In this document: positions 29,946 to 37,840 of the stretch, in pieces
Numbering within the stretch: the stretch's first letter is position 1
How the letters are laid out: each line of letters begins with the position of its first letter
Origin: a gamma proteobacterium symbiont of Ctena orbiculata
GTDB taxonomy: Bacteria > Pseudomonadota > Gammaproteobacteria > Chromatiales > Chromatiaceae
Direction of reading: 5' to 3'
Length of the DNA: 37,840 nucleotides
Assembly (NCBI GenBank): GCA_003094555.1
Contig: NATW01000097.1
Location: 1-37,840, forward strand
The notes under the pieces: model-generated
What the model saw: the letters and a program-made list of their open reading frames with translations, nothing else
Told to the model about the DNA's origin: nothing
Databases searched by the model: none
Made by a program: the position numbers and the translations under genes

Positions 29946-30830
29946 TTACATTTTCGCCTGTGCCATAACCTCTTCAGCAAAGTTTTCCTGCTTCTTCTCG
30001 ATGCCTTCACCAACCTCGAAGCGGGCATATTGAACGATTGTGGCAGCCTTGCTCTTCAGCAGTTTTTCCACCGTGGTGTCCGGATCTTTGACAAAGGCCT
30101 GACCAAGCAAAGTGTTCTCAGCCAGGTACTTGCGCATCCGGCCATCCACCATTTTGGCAACGATCTCATCCGGCTTGCCACTCTCCTTTGCCTGAGCGGT
30201 GACGATTTCACGCTCCTTGTCGAGCAGATCCTTGGGCATCTGATCCGCAGAGAGACAGATCGGATTGGTGGCTGCAATGTGCATTGCCAGATCCTTGCCC
30301 AGATCCTCGTCTCCTCCGTCGAGTTCCACCACGACACCTATGCGTGCTCCATGTTGATAGCTCGACAGCTTACCGCTGCTGGCTTGGATACGGGAGAATC
30401 GACGCACATTCATATTCTCTCCGAGCTTCGATACCAGCGCTTCTCGGGCTTGATCGACAGTAGTCTCCTCGCCCTCGTGCAGTGGTAACTCCATCAGTGC
30501 GGCGACATCATCCACTGCACCCACCAATACCCGCTCGGCAACCGCCTTTGCGAAAGAGGTGAAATTGTCATCTTTTGCGACAAAATCGGTTTCGCTGTTA
30601 ACCTCAACCATCGCAGCTTGACCGCAATCTTCGCTGAAGCTGATGACAATCACACCTTCAGCGGCGATGCGCCCAGCCTTTTTGGCCGCTTTGGCCTGGC
30701 CGGACTTGCGCATCTGCTCAATGGCGGCGTCAATGTCGCCATTTGTCTCAACCAGTGCCTTTTTACATTCCATCATGCCTGCGCCTGTACGCTCGCGCAG
30801 CTCCTTAACCAGAGAGGCTGTAATCGCCAT
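29946..30830 (-). CDS. tsf: Elongation factor Ts
   Basis: The 294 residues have an N-terminal UBA-like domain with [20 protein letters not shown], the core with [16 protein letters not shown], a coiled-coil dimerisation insert and the C-terminal module. It exchanges GDP for GTP on EF-Tu. The start at 30830 is ATG with AAGG about 10 nt upstream. The 96-bp gap to rpsB holds a stem-loop that may tune its expression relative to S2. Confidence 0.97.
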   Translation of the reverse strand: MAITASLVKELRERTGAGMMECKKALVETNGDIDAAIEQMRKSGQAKAAKKAGRIAAEGVIVISFSEDCGQAAMVEVNSETDFVAKDDNFTSFAKAVAERVLVGAVDDVAALMELPLHEGEETTVDQAREALVSKLGENMNVRRFSRIQASSGKLSSYQHGARIGVVVELDGGDEDLGKDLAMHIAATNPICLSADQMPKDLLDKEREIVTAQAKESGKPDEIVAKMVDGRMRKYLAENTLLGQAFVKDPDTTVEKLLKSKAATIVQYARFEVGEGIEKKQENFAEEVMAQAKM

Positions 30831-30876
30831 AGTCTGTCTACCTTAAATTATAAGCTTAAAAAATTCTTACTCGCGG

Positions 30877-30906
30877 ATAGCGGCATATTTGGTCAACAAC
30901 CGCTAT
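30877..30906 (-). promoter_or_regulatory. Stem-loop between rpsB and tsf, possible attenuator
   Basis: Seven-base arms ATAGCGG/CCGCTAT (30900-30906 and 30877-30883) enclose a 16-base loop in the rpsB-tsf gap. A run of six U follows about 11 nt after the stem in the transcript. The loop is large and the U-run distant, so it is at best a weak terminator or a processing signal. Confidence 0.35.
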
Positions 30907-30926
30907 ATCGTTTCGTAATCAATGCT

Positions 30927-31676
30927 TCAGGAACCGCTTTCCGATACCTCAACGAACTCTTCGGTACCGTTGCCGCCAGCCATGGTTGCGGCACTTGCAC
31001 GGCCCTCGAGAATGGCTGCAGAAGCCCCCTGTACATAGAGCTGAATGGCACGAATCGCATCATCGTTGCCTGGAATCACATAGTCGATACCATCTGGATC
31101 GTTGTTGGTATCAACCACGCCAATCACGGGGATACCGAGTTTGCGAGCCTCGGCAACAGCATTCTTCTCATGGCCCACATCGACGATGAAAAGTGCGTCA
31201 GGTAGGCCGTTCATGTTCTTTATTCCACCCAAGCTCCGCTCCAGCTTTTCCAGCTCCCGGCTCAGGCCCAGCGCTTCCTTCTTGTTGAAGCGTTGCTCCA
31301 CACTGCCGTCTTCAAACATCGCCTCCAGCTCTTTCAGGCGTTTGATGGACTGCTTGATGGTTTTGAAGTTGGTCAGCATGCCGCCCAACCAACGATGGTT
31401 AACAAAGGGCATGCCGCAACGATCAGCCTCTTCGCGCATCACATTCTGTGCCGCACGCTTGGTACCTACAAAGAGAACTTTACCGCCGTTAGCGGAGAGG
31501 GAACCGACGAAATTCATCGCATCCTTGAACAGAGGCATGGTCTTTTCAAGATTGACGATATGAATCTTATTGCGATGACCAAAGATGTAAGAACCCATTT
31601 TTGGGTTCCAATAACGGGTCTGATGCCCGAAATGCACGCCAGCCTCAAGCATTTGGCGCATTGATACTTCACTCAT
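30927..31676 (-). CDS. rpsB: 30S ribosomal protein S2
   Basis: The 249 residues start at the ATG at 31676 ([25 protein letters not shown]); the frame continues 17 codons upstream but CAGGAG in that stretch is the ribosome site. Conserved [14 protein letters not shown] and [18 protein letters not shown] are present. The C-terminus has a short Gly/Glu-rich extension. The leader contains a small hairpin (GTAT/ATAC) next to the ribosome site, where S2 autoregulation acts in other bacteria; this is not demonstrated here. It is the first gene of the minus-strand block. Confidence 0.97.
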   Translation of the reverse strand: MSEVSMRQMLEAGVHFGHQTRYWNPKMGSYIFGHRNKIHIVNLEKTMPLFKDAMNFVGSLSANGGKVLFVGTKRAAQNVMREEADRCGMPFVNHRWLGGMLTNFKTIKQSIKRLKELEAMFEDGSVEQRFNKKEALGLSRELEKLERSLGGIKNMNGLPDALFIVDVGHEKNAVAEARKLGIPVIGVVDTNNDPDGIDYVIPGNDDAIRAIQLYVQGASAAILEGRASAATMAGGNGTEEFVEVSESGS

Positions 31677-31742
31677 GAGTGACTCCTGATTGTATCGGGT
31701 TATACCTCCACATATCCCATGGTCCAACCATAAGACACTGAT

Positions 31743-31765
31743 TTATAAGTAATTACTACTTATAA
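31743..31765. promoter_or_regulatory. Inverted repeat in the rpsB/map divergent promoter region
   Basis: Perfect 9-bp arms TTATAAGTA/TACTTATAA are separated by 5 bp, about 70 bp upstream of the rpsB start codon. Both arms contain TATAA-like sequence that could serve as -10 boxes in either direction. It may be a regulator site or coincidental A+T symmetry. The rest of the 292-bp gap (31677-31968) shows a TTGACA on the minus strand near 31826 but no clear -10 for it. Confidence 0.4.
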
Positions 31766-31968
31766 TCGCGACATCCCGTGGCACCCAGGCCCATGTGTCG
31801 ATATGTGTGTGTGGTTTGCCGCTGTCAATACCTTAATAAAGCAGCGGATTTAGTCTGCCGAAGCGTTTGCGATTCGGCGGGGCGTTTTATACCATAACCT
31901 GCTTGTTGCGACAAACACGCCGCACCCCCCTAGCCCCTTTATTTCCCCGGATTCTTAAACATTTTCAA

Positions 31969-32745
31969 ATGGGTATCACAATAAAAACCACCGAAGAGAC
32001 TGCTAAGATGCGCGTTGCCGGAAAACTGGCAGCGGAGGTCTTAGACATGATCGCCCCCCATGTCCAGCCCGGCGTAACCACCCTGGAACTGGATCGAATC
32101 TGTCACGATTACATCGTCAATGAGCAGGATGCCATCCCCGCACCGCTCAATTACCGGGGTTTTCCCAGATCGATCTGTACCTCGGTAAATCAGGTGGTCT
32201 GTCACGGCATACCCGGAGAAAAGAGACTTAAAAAGGGCGATATCGTCAATATAGACATCACCGTCATAAAAGATGGATTTCATGGGGATACCAGTAAAAT
32301 GTTCTGTATCGGTCAACCGTCAGTGTTGGCCAAACGGTTGATTGAGGTAACACAGCAGGCGCTTTGGATCGGGATTAATCAAGTCAAACCCGGACGCCGC
32401 CTTGGAGATATCGGTCATGCCATTCAGACCCATGTGGAGAGTTACAATTACTCCATTGTGCGTGAATATTGCGGGCATGGCATCGGGCGGGAATTTCATG
32501 AGGATCCCCAAGTTCTCCACTATGGGCAACCCGGTACGGGTATAGAACTACAACCGGGGATGTGCTTTACCATTGAACCTATGGTGAATGCAGGCAAACA
32601 ACAGGTGAAACTTAAACCAGATGGTTGGACAGTGGTAACCAAGGATCGCAGTCTTTCGGCACAATTTGAACACACCATACTGGTAAAGGATAATGGATTT
32701 GAAGTACTCACCTTACGGGATGAAGAGCACGGCAAAGTCCCATAG
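31969..32745 (+). CDS. map: Methionine aminopeptidase type I
   Basis: The 258 residues start at the ATG at 31969; an in-frame ATG 34 codons upstream adds unrelated sequence. Substrate and metal residues are at the expected places: His79, Asp96, Asp107, His170, Glu203 and Glu234, each within one position of the E. coli enzyme. It removes the initiator methionine from nascent proteins. It has no visible Shine-Dalgarno sequence. It is divergent from rpsB and 22 bp upstream of glnD, the same neighbourhood as in E. coli. Confidence 0.97.
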   Translation: MGITIKTTEETAKMRVAGKLAAEVLDMIAPHVQPGVTTLELDRICHDYIVNEQDAIPAPLNYRGFPRSICTSVNQVVCHGIPGEKRLKKGDIVNIDITVIKDGFHGDTSKMFCIGQPSVLAKRLIEVTQQALWIGINQVKPGRRLGDIGHAIQTHVESYNYSIVREYCGHGIGREFHEDPQVLHYGQPGTGIELQPGMCFTIEPMVNAGKQQVKLKPDGWTVVTKDRSLSAQFEHTILVKDNGFEVLTLRDEEHGKVP

Positions 32746-32767
32746 CTGGGATTGAGCTGGTTATATA

Positions 32768-35401
32768 ATGATAGATTTTTCGGCTCTGAATCAGGCGTTC
32801 GCAGAGGATGGCTCCCCCATTCAACCCTGCAAGGTCATTCTGAAACACTATACGGAAGGCGCTAAGCAACGCTTCTCCACCGGCCAAACCCCCATCAGCA
32901 AGCTAGTTGCGGAACGCGCCCTAATGATCGATGAGATCCTGATACGCGCTTGGAATCGCTATCTGGATACCTCTATCGATGCCTGCCTGGTGGCCGTTGG
33001 AGGCTATGGTCGCGGTGAGTTACACCCAGCTTCGGACATTGATCTGCTGATCCTACTCGACCACGAAGATCAGTTTGAATCTTTCAAGGACTCCCTGACA
33101 GAGTTTCTTACGCTGCTTTGGGACATTGGCCTCGATGTCGGCCATAGCGTTCGCACAATCGACGACTGTGTGCGGGAGGGTGATCAGGATATCACCGTAA
33201 TGACCAACCTGATCGAATCCCGAAGTCTTGTGGGTTCGACCCAACTATTCACTGCAATGTTGGAGGCTACCGGGCCTGAGCGGATGTGGAACAGCCACGA
33301 TTTCTTCGAGGCGAAATGGAATGAGCAACGTATTCGCCACGCAAAACAGGACGACACTATCAGTAATCTGGAGCCCAACATCAAAGAGAGTCCCGGCGGA
33401 TTGAGGGACATCCATATGATAGGTTGGGTGGCCAAACGCCATTTTAAAATCGACAACCTGCACGATTTGGTTGAACATGCCTTTCTCACGGAAGCTGAAT
33501 ACCATACTTTGATCGAGGGTCAGGAGCATCTGTGGCGGGTTCGATTCGCACTTCATCTGCTAACCGGTCGTCACGATGATCGTTTGCTTTTCGACCACCA
33601 ACGCACACTCGCATCATATCTGGGCTATGACGCAGATCACGCCAACATGGCAGTCGAGTTTTTTATGCGTGATTACTATCGCACAGTGATGGAGTTGAGC
33701 CGACTGAATGAAATGTTACTACAACATTTTCAGGAGGATATACTTTTCAAGAATGAGTTGGGAGACCCGATTAAAATAAATAAACGTTTTCAAAAACGCG
33801 GCTACTTTCTTGAAGTCACTCATGAAAATATATTTAAGAATTACCCTACCGCACTATTGGAACTTTTTCTGGTTATGCAGGAAAACCCTGAATTGAGGGG
33901 AGTCAGAGCCAGTACTATTCGTTTAATACGCAATCATACCTATTTAATAGACGAAAAGTTCCGCCAGGACATACGTGCTAAAAGCCTGTTTATGGAGATA
34001 TTACGTCAACCGGTTGGTATCACCAGTGCTCTGCGACGCATGAATATCTATGGTGTACTAGCTGTCTACATTCCTATCTTCGAAAATATAGTCGGTCGGA
34101 TGCAATACGATCTTTTTCACGTCTATACCGTGGATGAGCACACACTCATGGTAGTGAGAAATCTACGCCGCTTGACAACAAAAAAGTATGCAGATGAACA
34201 CCCTGTCTGCACACAGCTTATGAATACCCTCCCAAAGGAAGAGATAATTTATCTCGCTGCACTATTTCACGACATTGCCAAGGGGCGAGGCGGCAATCAC
34301 TCAGAACTTGGCGCCATAGACGCCTACGATTTTTGTCGATTACATCAATTAAGTGAATATGACAGCCACTTGGTAGCTTGGCTTGTGCGGCATCACTTGG
34401 TTATGTCGATGACTGCGCAACGCAAGGACATCACCGATCCCGAGGTTGTACAGAGTTTTGCTTCACTAGTCGGCGACATCAATCGATTAACCTATCTCTA
34501 CCTGCTTACATTTGCCGATAGCAGAGCAACAAACCCCGCAGCTTGGAACTCTTGGAAAGACTCACTATTGCGGGATCTGTTCAATGCAACGCGACGTGCG
34601 CTTTTAAGGGGACTCGATAATCCACTTGCACAGGATGATTTGATACGGGAAAAGCAAACCGCAGCTCTACATCAACTTTTGCAGCAAAACATCTCCAGTG
34701 AAGATATCAGTAATCTATGGACGACTTTCACCAAGGAGTACTTTCTTACACATTCGCCAAATGCGATAAAACGTCACACTAAAGCAATAATAGAAACACC
34801 AAATAGTGATTTACCACTGATTCAGATGCGTCAGACAGAAAAACGTGGTGGTAGCGAAGTACTCATTTACTGCTTGGATAGAGACAATCTTTTTGCGGTC
34901 ACGACCACTATGCTCGATCAACTCGCTCTGTCTATTGTCAATGCCAGGGTAATGAGTACCACTGATGGGTTTTCTTTAAATTCTTACTTGGTGCTTGAGC
35001 AGGATGGCAGCCCTGTTGAAATCGGGCGTCGCAGCGATGAGATAATCACAACCCTCTCTGATGGCCTTTCCCTGGAAGGCACCCAACCTTTCAAGGTGAG
35101 TCGGCGTATTCCTAGAAAAAATAAACATTTCGACCATAAAACCTCTATCTACTTTACACAGGAACCAAAACTGAAAAGAACAGTCATGCGCTTGGTAACA
35201 TTGGATCGTCCTGGACTTTTATCCAATGTTGGACGGGCATTCGCAGAATGCAAAATCAGATTGAAGCATTCAAAAATAACCACTCTCGGCGCACAAGTGG
35301 AAGATATATTTTTTATTACGGATAGAGATGACAGGCCAATACTGGATGAAGATAGACTGAATTGTCTCAGAAGCACTGTTACACAAAAAATGACAGAGTG
35401 A
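32768..35401 (+). CDS. glnD: Bifunctional PII uridylyltransferase/uridylyl-removing enzyme
   Basis: The 877 residues hold a nucleotidyltransferase domain with GGYGRGELHPASDIDLLIL (78-96; Asp90 and Asp92 bind metal), an HD hydrolase domain (LAALFHDIAKGRGG near 500), and two C-terminal ACT domains (about 700-790 and 808-877) that sense glutamine. It uridylylates PII when nitrogen is short and reverses this when glutamine is abundant. Codon use becomes more AT-rich toward the 3' end. Downstream, a 4-bp stem CTGT/ACAG followed by seven T at about 35427-35443 is a weak terminator candidate; the 277-bp gap to the next gene is otherwise featureless. Confidence 0.97.
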   Translation: MIDFSALNQAFAEDGSPIQPCKVILKHYTEGAKQRFSTGQTPISKLVAERALMIDEILIRAWNRYLDTSIDACLVAVGGYGRGELHPASDIDLLILLDHEDQFESFKDSLTEFLTLLWDIGLDVGHSVRTIDDCVREGDQDITVMTNLIESRSLVGSTQLFTAMLEATGPERMWNSHDFFEAKWNEQRIRHAKQDDTISNLEPNIKESPGGLRDIHMIGWVAKRHFKIDNLHDLVEHAFLTEAEYHTLIEGQEHLWRVRFALHLLTGRHDDRLLFDHQRTLASYLGYDADHANMAVEFFMRDYYRTVMELSRLNEMLLQHFQEDILFKNELGDPIKINKRFQKRGYFLEVTHENIFKNYPTALLELFLVMQENPELRGVRASTIRLIRNHTYLIDEKFRQDIRAKSLFMEILRQPVGITSALRRMNIYGVLAVYIPIFENIVGRMQYDLFHVYTVDEHTLMVVRNLRRLTTKKYADEHPVCTQLMNTLPKEEIIYLAALFHDIAKGRGGNHSELGAIDAYDFCRLHQLSEYDSHLVAWLVRHHLVMSMTAQRKDITDPEVVQSFASLVGDINRLTYLYLLTFADSRATNPAAWNSWKDSLLRDLFNATRRALLRGLDNPLAQDDLIREKQTAALHQLLQQNISSEDISNLWTTFTKEYFLTHSPNAIKRHTKAIIETPNSDLPLIQMRQTEKRGGSEVLIYCLDRDNLFAVTTTMLDQLALSIVNARVMSTTDGFSLNSYLVLEQDGSPVEIGRRSDEIITTLSDGLSLEGTQPFKVSRRIPRKNKHFDHKTSIYFTQEPKLKRTVMRLVTLDRPGLLSNVGRAFAECKIRLKHSKITTLGAQVEDIFFITDRDDRPILDEDRLNCLRSTVTQKMTE

Positions 35402-35678
35402 AGAATCAGAAGTTAACTCTATAATCTGTTTACAGTTTTTTTATTGTCATACTAAACGGCTTGAGTTTAAGCAATAAGATATTAACATAACAAGTAGAGG
35501 GTCCTGATTAGATGCTTAGCTTATCGTTATATTCTTATTTTATGATAATACTTCACAGCTCTTTACTGTATATATTTTGTACAGTGTGGTGGTAATCTTT
35601 CACTAAACAGGATTTATTCACTAAACCTGGAACAACTTATGTGATAACAATGTCTCTATAGATTCATTGGAGAGTCTT

Positions 35679-36071
35679 ATGTATCACAAACATATTTTAT
35701 CAATCATCATTTTTATTGTTTTTTTTGCACTTCAGGGATGCGGTGGAGGTGGTGGTAGTAGCAATGTTAGCAGTGATATTCAGACTCCTGATACGTATAC
35801 CGCATACACGGACCTTATCTGGATACCACCCAAGACCAGGGAAGATGGTAGCTATCTGATCTCATCCAATATTGCCGGTTATAAGGTTTACTACGGTACT
35901 GATAGGGACAATCTGAAAATGTTAGTTGATTTACAGGAAGCCGGTATTGATGAGTATCGGATTGGTGTTCCCTCTTCCGGAAGCTATTTTTTTGCTATCT
36001 CTGTTTACGATACAGAAGGGATTGAAGGTGAGTTATCCAATATTGTATTTAAAGATGCTATACCTTTTTGA
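35679..36071 (+). CDS. Small lipoprotein with one fibronectin-III-like domain
   Basis: The 130 residues begin with a lipoprotein signal: a hydrophobic stretch ending in the lipobox LQGC, with five glycines directly after the acylated cysteine. Residues about 50-128 look like a single fibronectin type III domain (LIWIPPKTREDG, then IAGYKVYYGTDRDNL and SYFFAISVYDTEGIEGELSNIV). It should sit in the outer or inner membrane facing the periplasm or surface. The ATG at 35679 has GGAG 6 nt upstream; a TTG four codons earlier is less likely. Function unknown. It is strongly AT-rich and convergent with the ATP-grasp gene, 25 bp away. Confidence 0.75.
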   Translation: MYHKHILSIIIFIVFFALQGCGGGGGSSNVSSDIQTPDTYTAYTDLIWIPPKTREDGSYLISSNIAGYKVYYGTDRDNLKMLVDLQEAGIDEYRIGVPSSGSYFFAISVYDTEGIEGELSNIVFKDAIPF

Positions 36072-36096
36072 TGAAAAACAGTCGCGCAACTTAATG

Positions 36097-37299
36097 TTAC
36101 TTTTTTAAACTTTTTATCCATTGTTTACTTTCAAATAGCCAGGGTTTTAAATCGCTCAATCTTAGAACCTCATAAAACATATTTTTTCCAAATGGATTTA
36201 GTATATTTATTATCACCCTCCATTTGGGACCATAGTCCTTTGGAAGGTTAAGTTGATTTCCGCTCTTGAAGAGCAGCATTAACAATAAGTCTATATCACC
36301 CCACAGCCAGCGTGTTTTTATGCCAACTTTATACGTTTGAGCATCTGATATTTCTATATTCTTCGAAATACTGACTAGATGATCAGGAAAATCAACACCT
36401 GCATCTATAGCAAGTTGTAAAGAACCCCAGAATCTTCCATTGATTTCCATGAAGTATGGTATGCCCCTATTTACATCTTTTTTATATTCTACCATTGCCA
36501 CACCATGCCAATTTAAATGACTTAACAGTAATTGACTGTGCTTGTCTATCAGTGGGTCAATTTCTACACTCTCTCTTAGCACACTCACACCGCCAGAAGG
36601 TGGTTTTTCTCGAATTCTCTTATGAGCAAATTTAGCAATGCACTTACCGTGTTTGTAACAGTAAAATGCACCAACACCATTGCCAAGCACCCTCTCTTGT
36701 AAAATTATTGGATAAATTTCTTGATGCGTGTTGTTTAAAATTGTAGCTAATTCTTCTTCTGTTTTTGCGTAAGTAACACTGGTGAAATGCCATTTACCAT
36801 CAATCATTACTCTTGAGCGGGAGGGTTTAATAACAATTGGATAAGTAATATCAGCGTAGTCAATTGAGATATCATTTTTTGATTCAATTATTTGAGAATT
36901 AGGTACATTTATACCTAATTCTTCAGCCACTTTTATAAGTTTACTTTTATTAGCGGCCAGACTGACAGTCTCATCACTTGCTATAGGTGTGATGCAGTTT
37001 ATCTCATTGTCCTTAAATAATTTTGAAATTGGAAAAACACAAACATCAGTGACTGGAATGATAAGATCTATATTGAACTCATTGACAATTTTTTTTATTG
37101 ATGAGCAAAATTCATTAAGATTGTTGACAGGGTCTGGATAAACAACAGCTTGCGAACAATATTTTGAATTTGATGCCAGTGATGTCTCCGCACTATCAGC
37201 CACAAAAACCTTGTACCCTTTAGAACCCAATGACCTTGTAACCGCAAGCGCCGCTCTGCTGTTTCCATCTGTAACTAAAATATTTTTAATTATATTCAT
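36097..37299 (-). CDS. ATP-grasp family carboxylate ligase
   Basis: The 400 residues have a Rossmann-like pre-ATP-grasp domain (ILVTDGNSRAALAVTRSLGSKGYKVFVAD, 7-35) followed by the ATP-grasp fold: LAANKSKLIKVAEELGINVPNS, YPIVIKPSRSR (ATP-binding lysine), the ILQERVLGNGVG hinge and the metal-binding PYFMEINGRFWGSLQLA. It should join a carboxylate to an amine or thiol through an acyl phosphate. The substrate is unknown; homologues occur in surface-polysaccharide and exosortase-linked loci (recalled, not searched). The C-terminal 90 residues are a poorly conserved helical tail. It lies 68 bp downstream of a DegT-like aminotransferase on the same strand, and codon use is very AT-rich, unlike the main block. 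Confidence 0.8.
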   Translation of the reverse strand: MNIIKNILVTDGNSRAALAVTRSLGSKGYKVFVADSAETSLASNSKYCSQAVVYPDPVNNLNEFCSSIKKIVNEFNIDLIIPVTDVCVFPISKLFKDNEINCITPIASDETVSLAANKSKLIKVAEELGINVPNSQIIESKNDISIDYADITYPIVIKPSRSRVMIDGKWHFTSVTYAKTEEELATILNNTHQEIYPIILQERVLGNGVGAFYCYKHGKCIAKFAHKRIREKPPSGGVSVLRESVEIDPLIDKHSQLLLSHLNWHGVAMVEYKKDVNRGIPYFMEINGRFWGSLQLAIDAGVDFPDHLVSISKNIEISDAQTYKVGIKTRWLWGDIDLLLMLLFKSGNQLNLPKDYGPKWRVIINILNPFGKNMFYEVLRLSDLKPWLFESKQWIKSLKK

Positions 37300-37367
37300 T
37301 GATCTTTTTTTTAAATTTAATTATTTTAGTTACGAAGATTTATCTAGCTATGTAATTATATATTATT

Positions 37368-37840
37368 TTATGAATGCTGAGAATTATATATGAGTTTATT
37401 TATACTTTTTCTATCCTCATTTTTTATATACATTTGAGTTGGCAAAGTAATAATTTGTTGTGATATCTGTTCTGCACCTGCATATGTATCATTGTTAACA
37501 ATATACTCTTGTATTTCTTTGAGCATATTTAATGACTTCGGATATGATACGGTCAATCCATATCTCTTACCGTTCACTATTAACGTATTTCTTTTAATTG
37601 GGTCTGAAATCATTAAAGGATATCGTAAATAAGCTGGTTTAGTTGCATTAAATTCGTTAATTTTCGTTACTATCTTGTTTTCTTGTATTTTTGATTTATA
37701 CCATAAGCCATTATTTACTCTTATATCCATAATATCTTTCGACCTTTTAATCTGCTTCAATGCAAGAGGAGCTAAGTTTGCAGGATATTTTTGAAGTTCT
37801 ATCTTCTCCTCATATCTGGTCTTTCCCAGGTTTAAAAAAG
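37368..37840 (-). CDS. C-terminal part of a DegT/DnrJ/EryC1/StrS-like aminotransferase (runs off the right edge)
   Basis: The frame is open to the window edge, giving 156 residues that lack the PLP-binding lysine region, which would lie upstream. The visible part has the family's C-terminal layout: RYEEKIELQKYPANLAPLAL (substrate-side helix), RYPLMISDP, a small domain, and AEQISQQIITLPTQMYIKNEDR near the end. These enzymes aminate keto-sugars for surface glycans or act on amino acids; which one cannot be told from the fragment. It is AT-rich and probably cotranscribed with the ATP-grasp gene. An internal TTG at 37760 is not a plausible start, since homology continues beyond it. Confidence 0.65.
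   Translation of the reverse strand, partial: FLNLGKTRYEEKIELQKYPANLAPLALKQIKRSKDIMDIRVNNGLWYKSKIQENKIVTKINEFNATKPAYLRYPLMISDPIKRNTLIVNGKRYGLTVSYPKSLNMLKEIQEYIVNNDTYAGAEQISQQIITLPTQMYIKNEDRKSINKLIYNSQHS

Overview
The window reads as a chromosomal segment of a gammaproteobacterium. The main evidence is one long minus-strand block, about 9.15-31.7 kb, that keeps the gammaproteobacterial order when read right to left: rpsB-tsf-pyrH-frr-uppS-cdsA-dxr-rseP-bamA-skp-lpxD-fabZ-lpxA-lpxB-(acyl-CoA ligase)-rnhB-dnaE-accA-tilS. map and glnD diverge from rpsB on the plus strand, as in Escherichia coli. This block makes the translation factors Tsf and Frr, UMP, the undecaprenyl, phospholipid and isoprenoid precursors, lipid A, the outer-membrane assembly factors BamA and Skp, the replicative polymerase and malonyl-CoA. 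It is largely an envelope-and-growth supercluster. The species cannot be fixed from the sequence; an exosortase-A-type ligase and a GlyGly-CTERM protein only suggest an environmental gammaproteobacterium with elaborate surface export.

Left accessory region (1 to about 9.1 kb, mixed strands). It opens with a vapBC-type toxin-antitoxin pair whose toxin runs to the window edge. Its promoter carries a 12-bp-arm palindrome and abuts the broken 3' end of a type I secretion ABC exporter that has lost its ATPase domain. Two divergent thioredoxin-family genes (trxC, cnoX) follow. Next come a translationally overlapped GIY-YIG (DUF123) nuclease/methyltransferase pair, an AT-rich gap, a 940-residue secreted repeat protein with a GlyGly-CTERM-like tail, a universal stress protein and a membrane-anchored ankyrin protein.

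Two events interrupt the conserved block. (i) An acyl-CoA ligase resembling the exosortase-A-associated family sits alone between lpxB and rnhB, with about 120 bp of noncoding DNA on each side. (ii) A 298-bp MITE-like element with perfect 30-bp terminal inverted repeats and CTAG ends sits 4 bp upstream of the uppS start codon, splitting it from its apparent ribosome binding site. lpxA has no ATG start; a CTG overlapping the fabZ stop codon is the best-placed candidate.

Right edge (about 35.4-37.8 kb). Past glnD the DNA becomes AT-rich and holds a small fibronectin-III-like lipoprotein, an ATP-grasp ligase and the C-terminal part of a DegT/StrS-like aminotransferase. This looks like the start of an acquired surface-sugar locus. 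I saw no rRNA, tRNA or CRISPR array.
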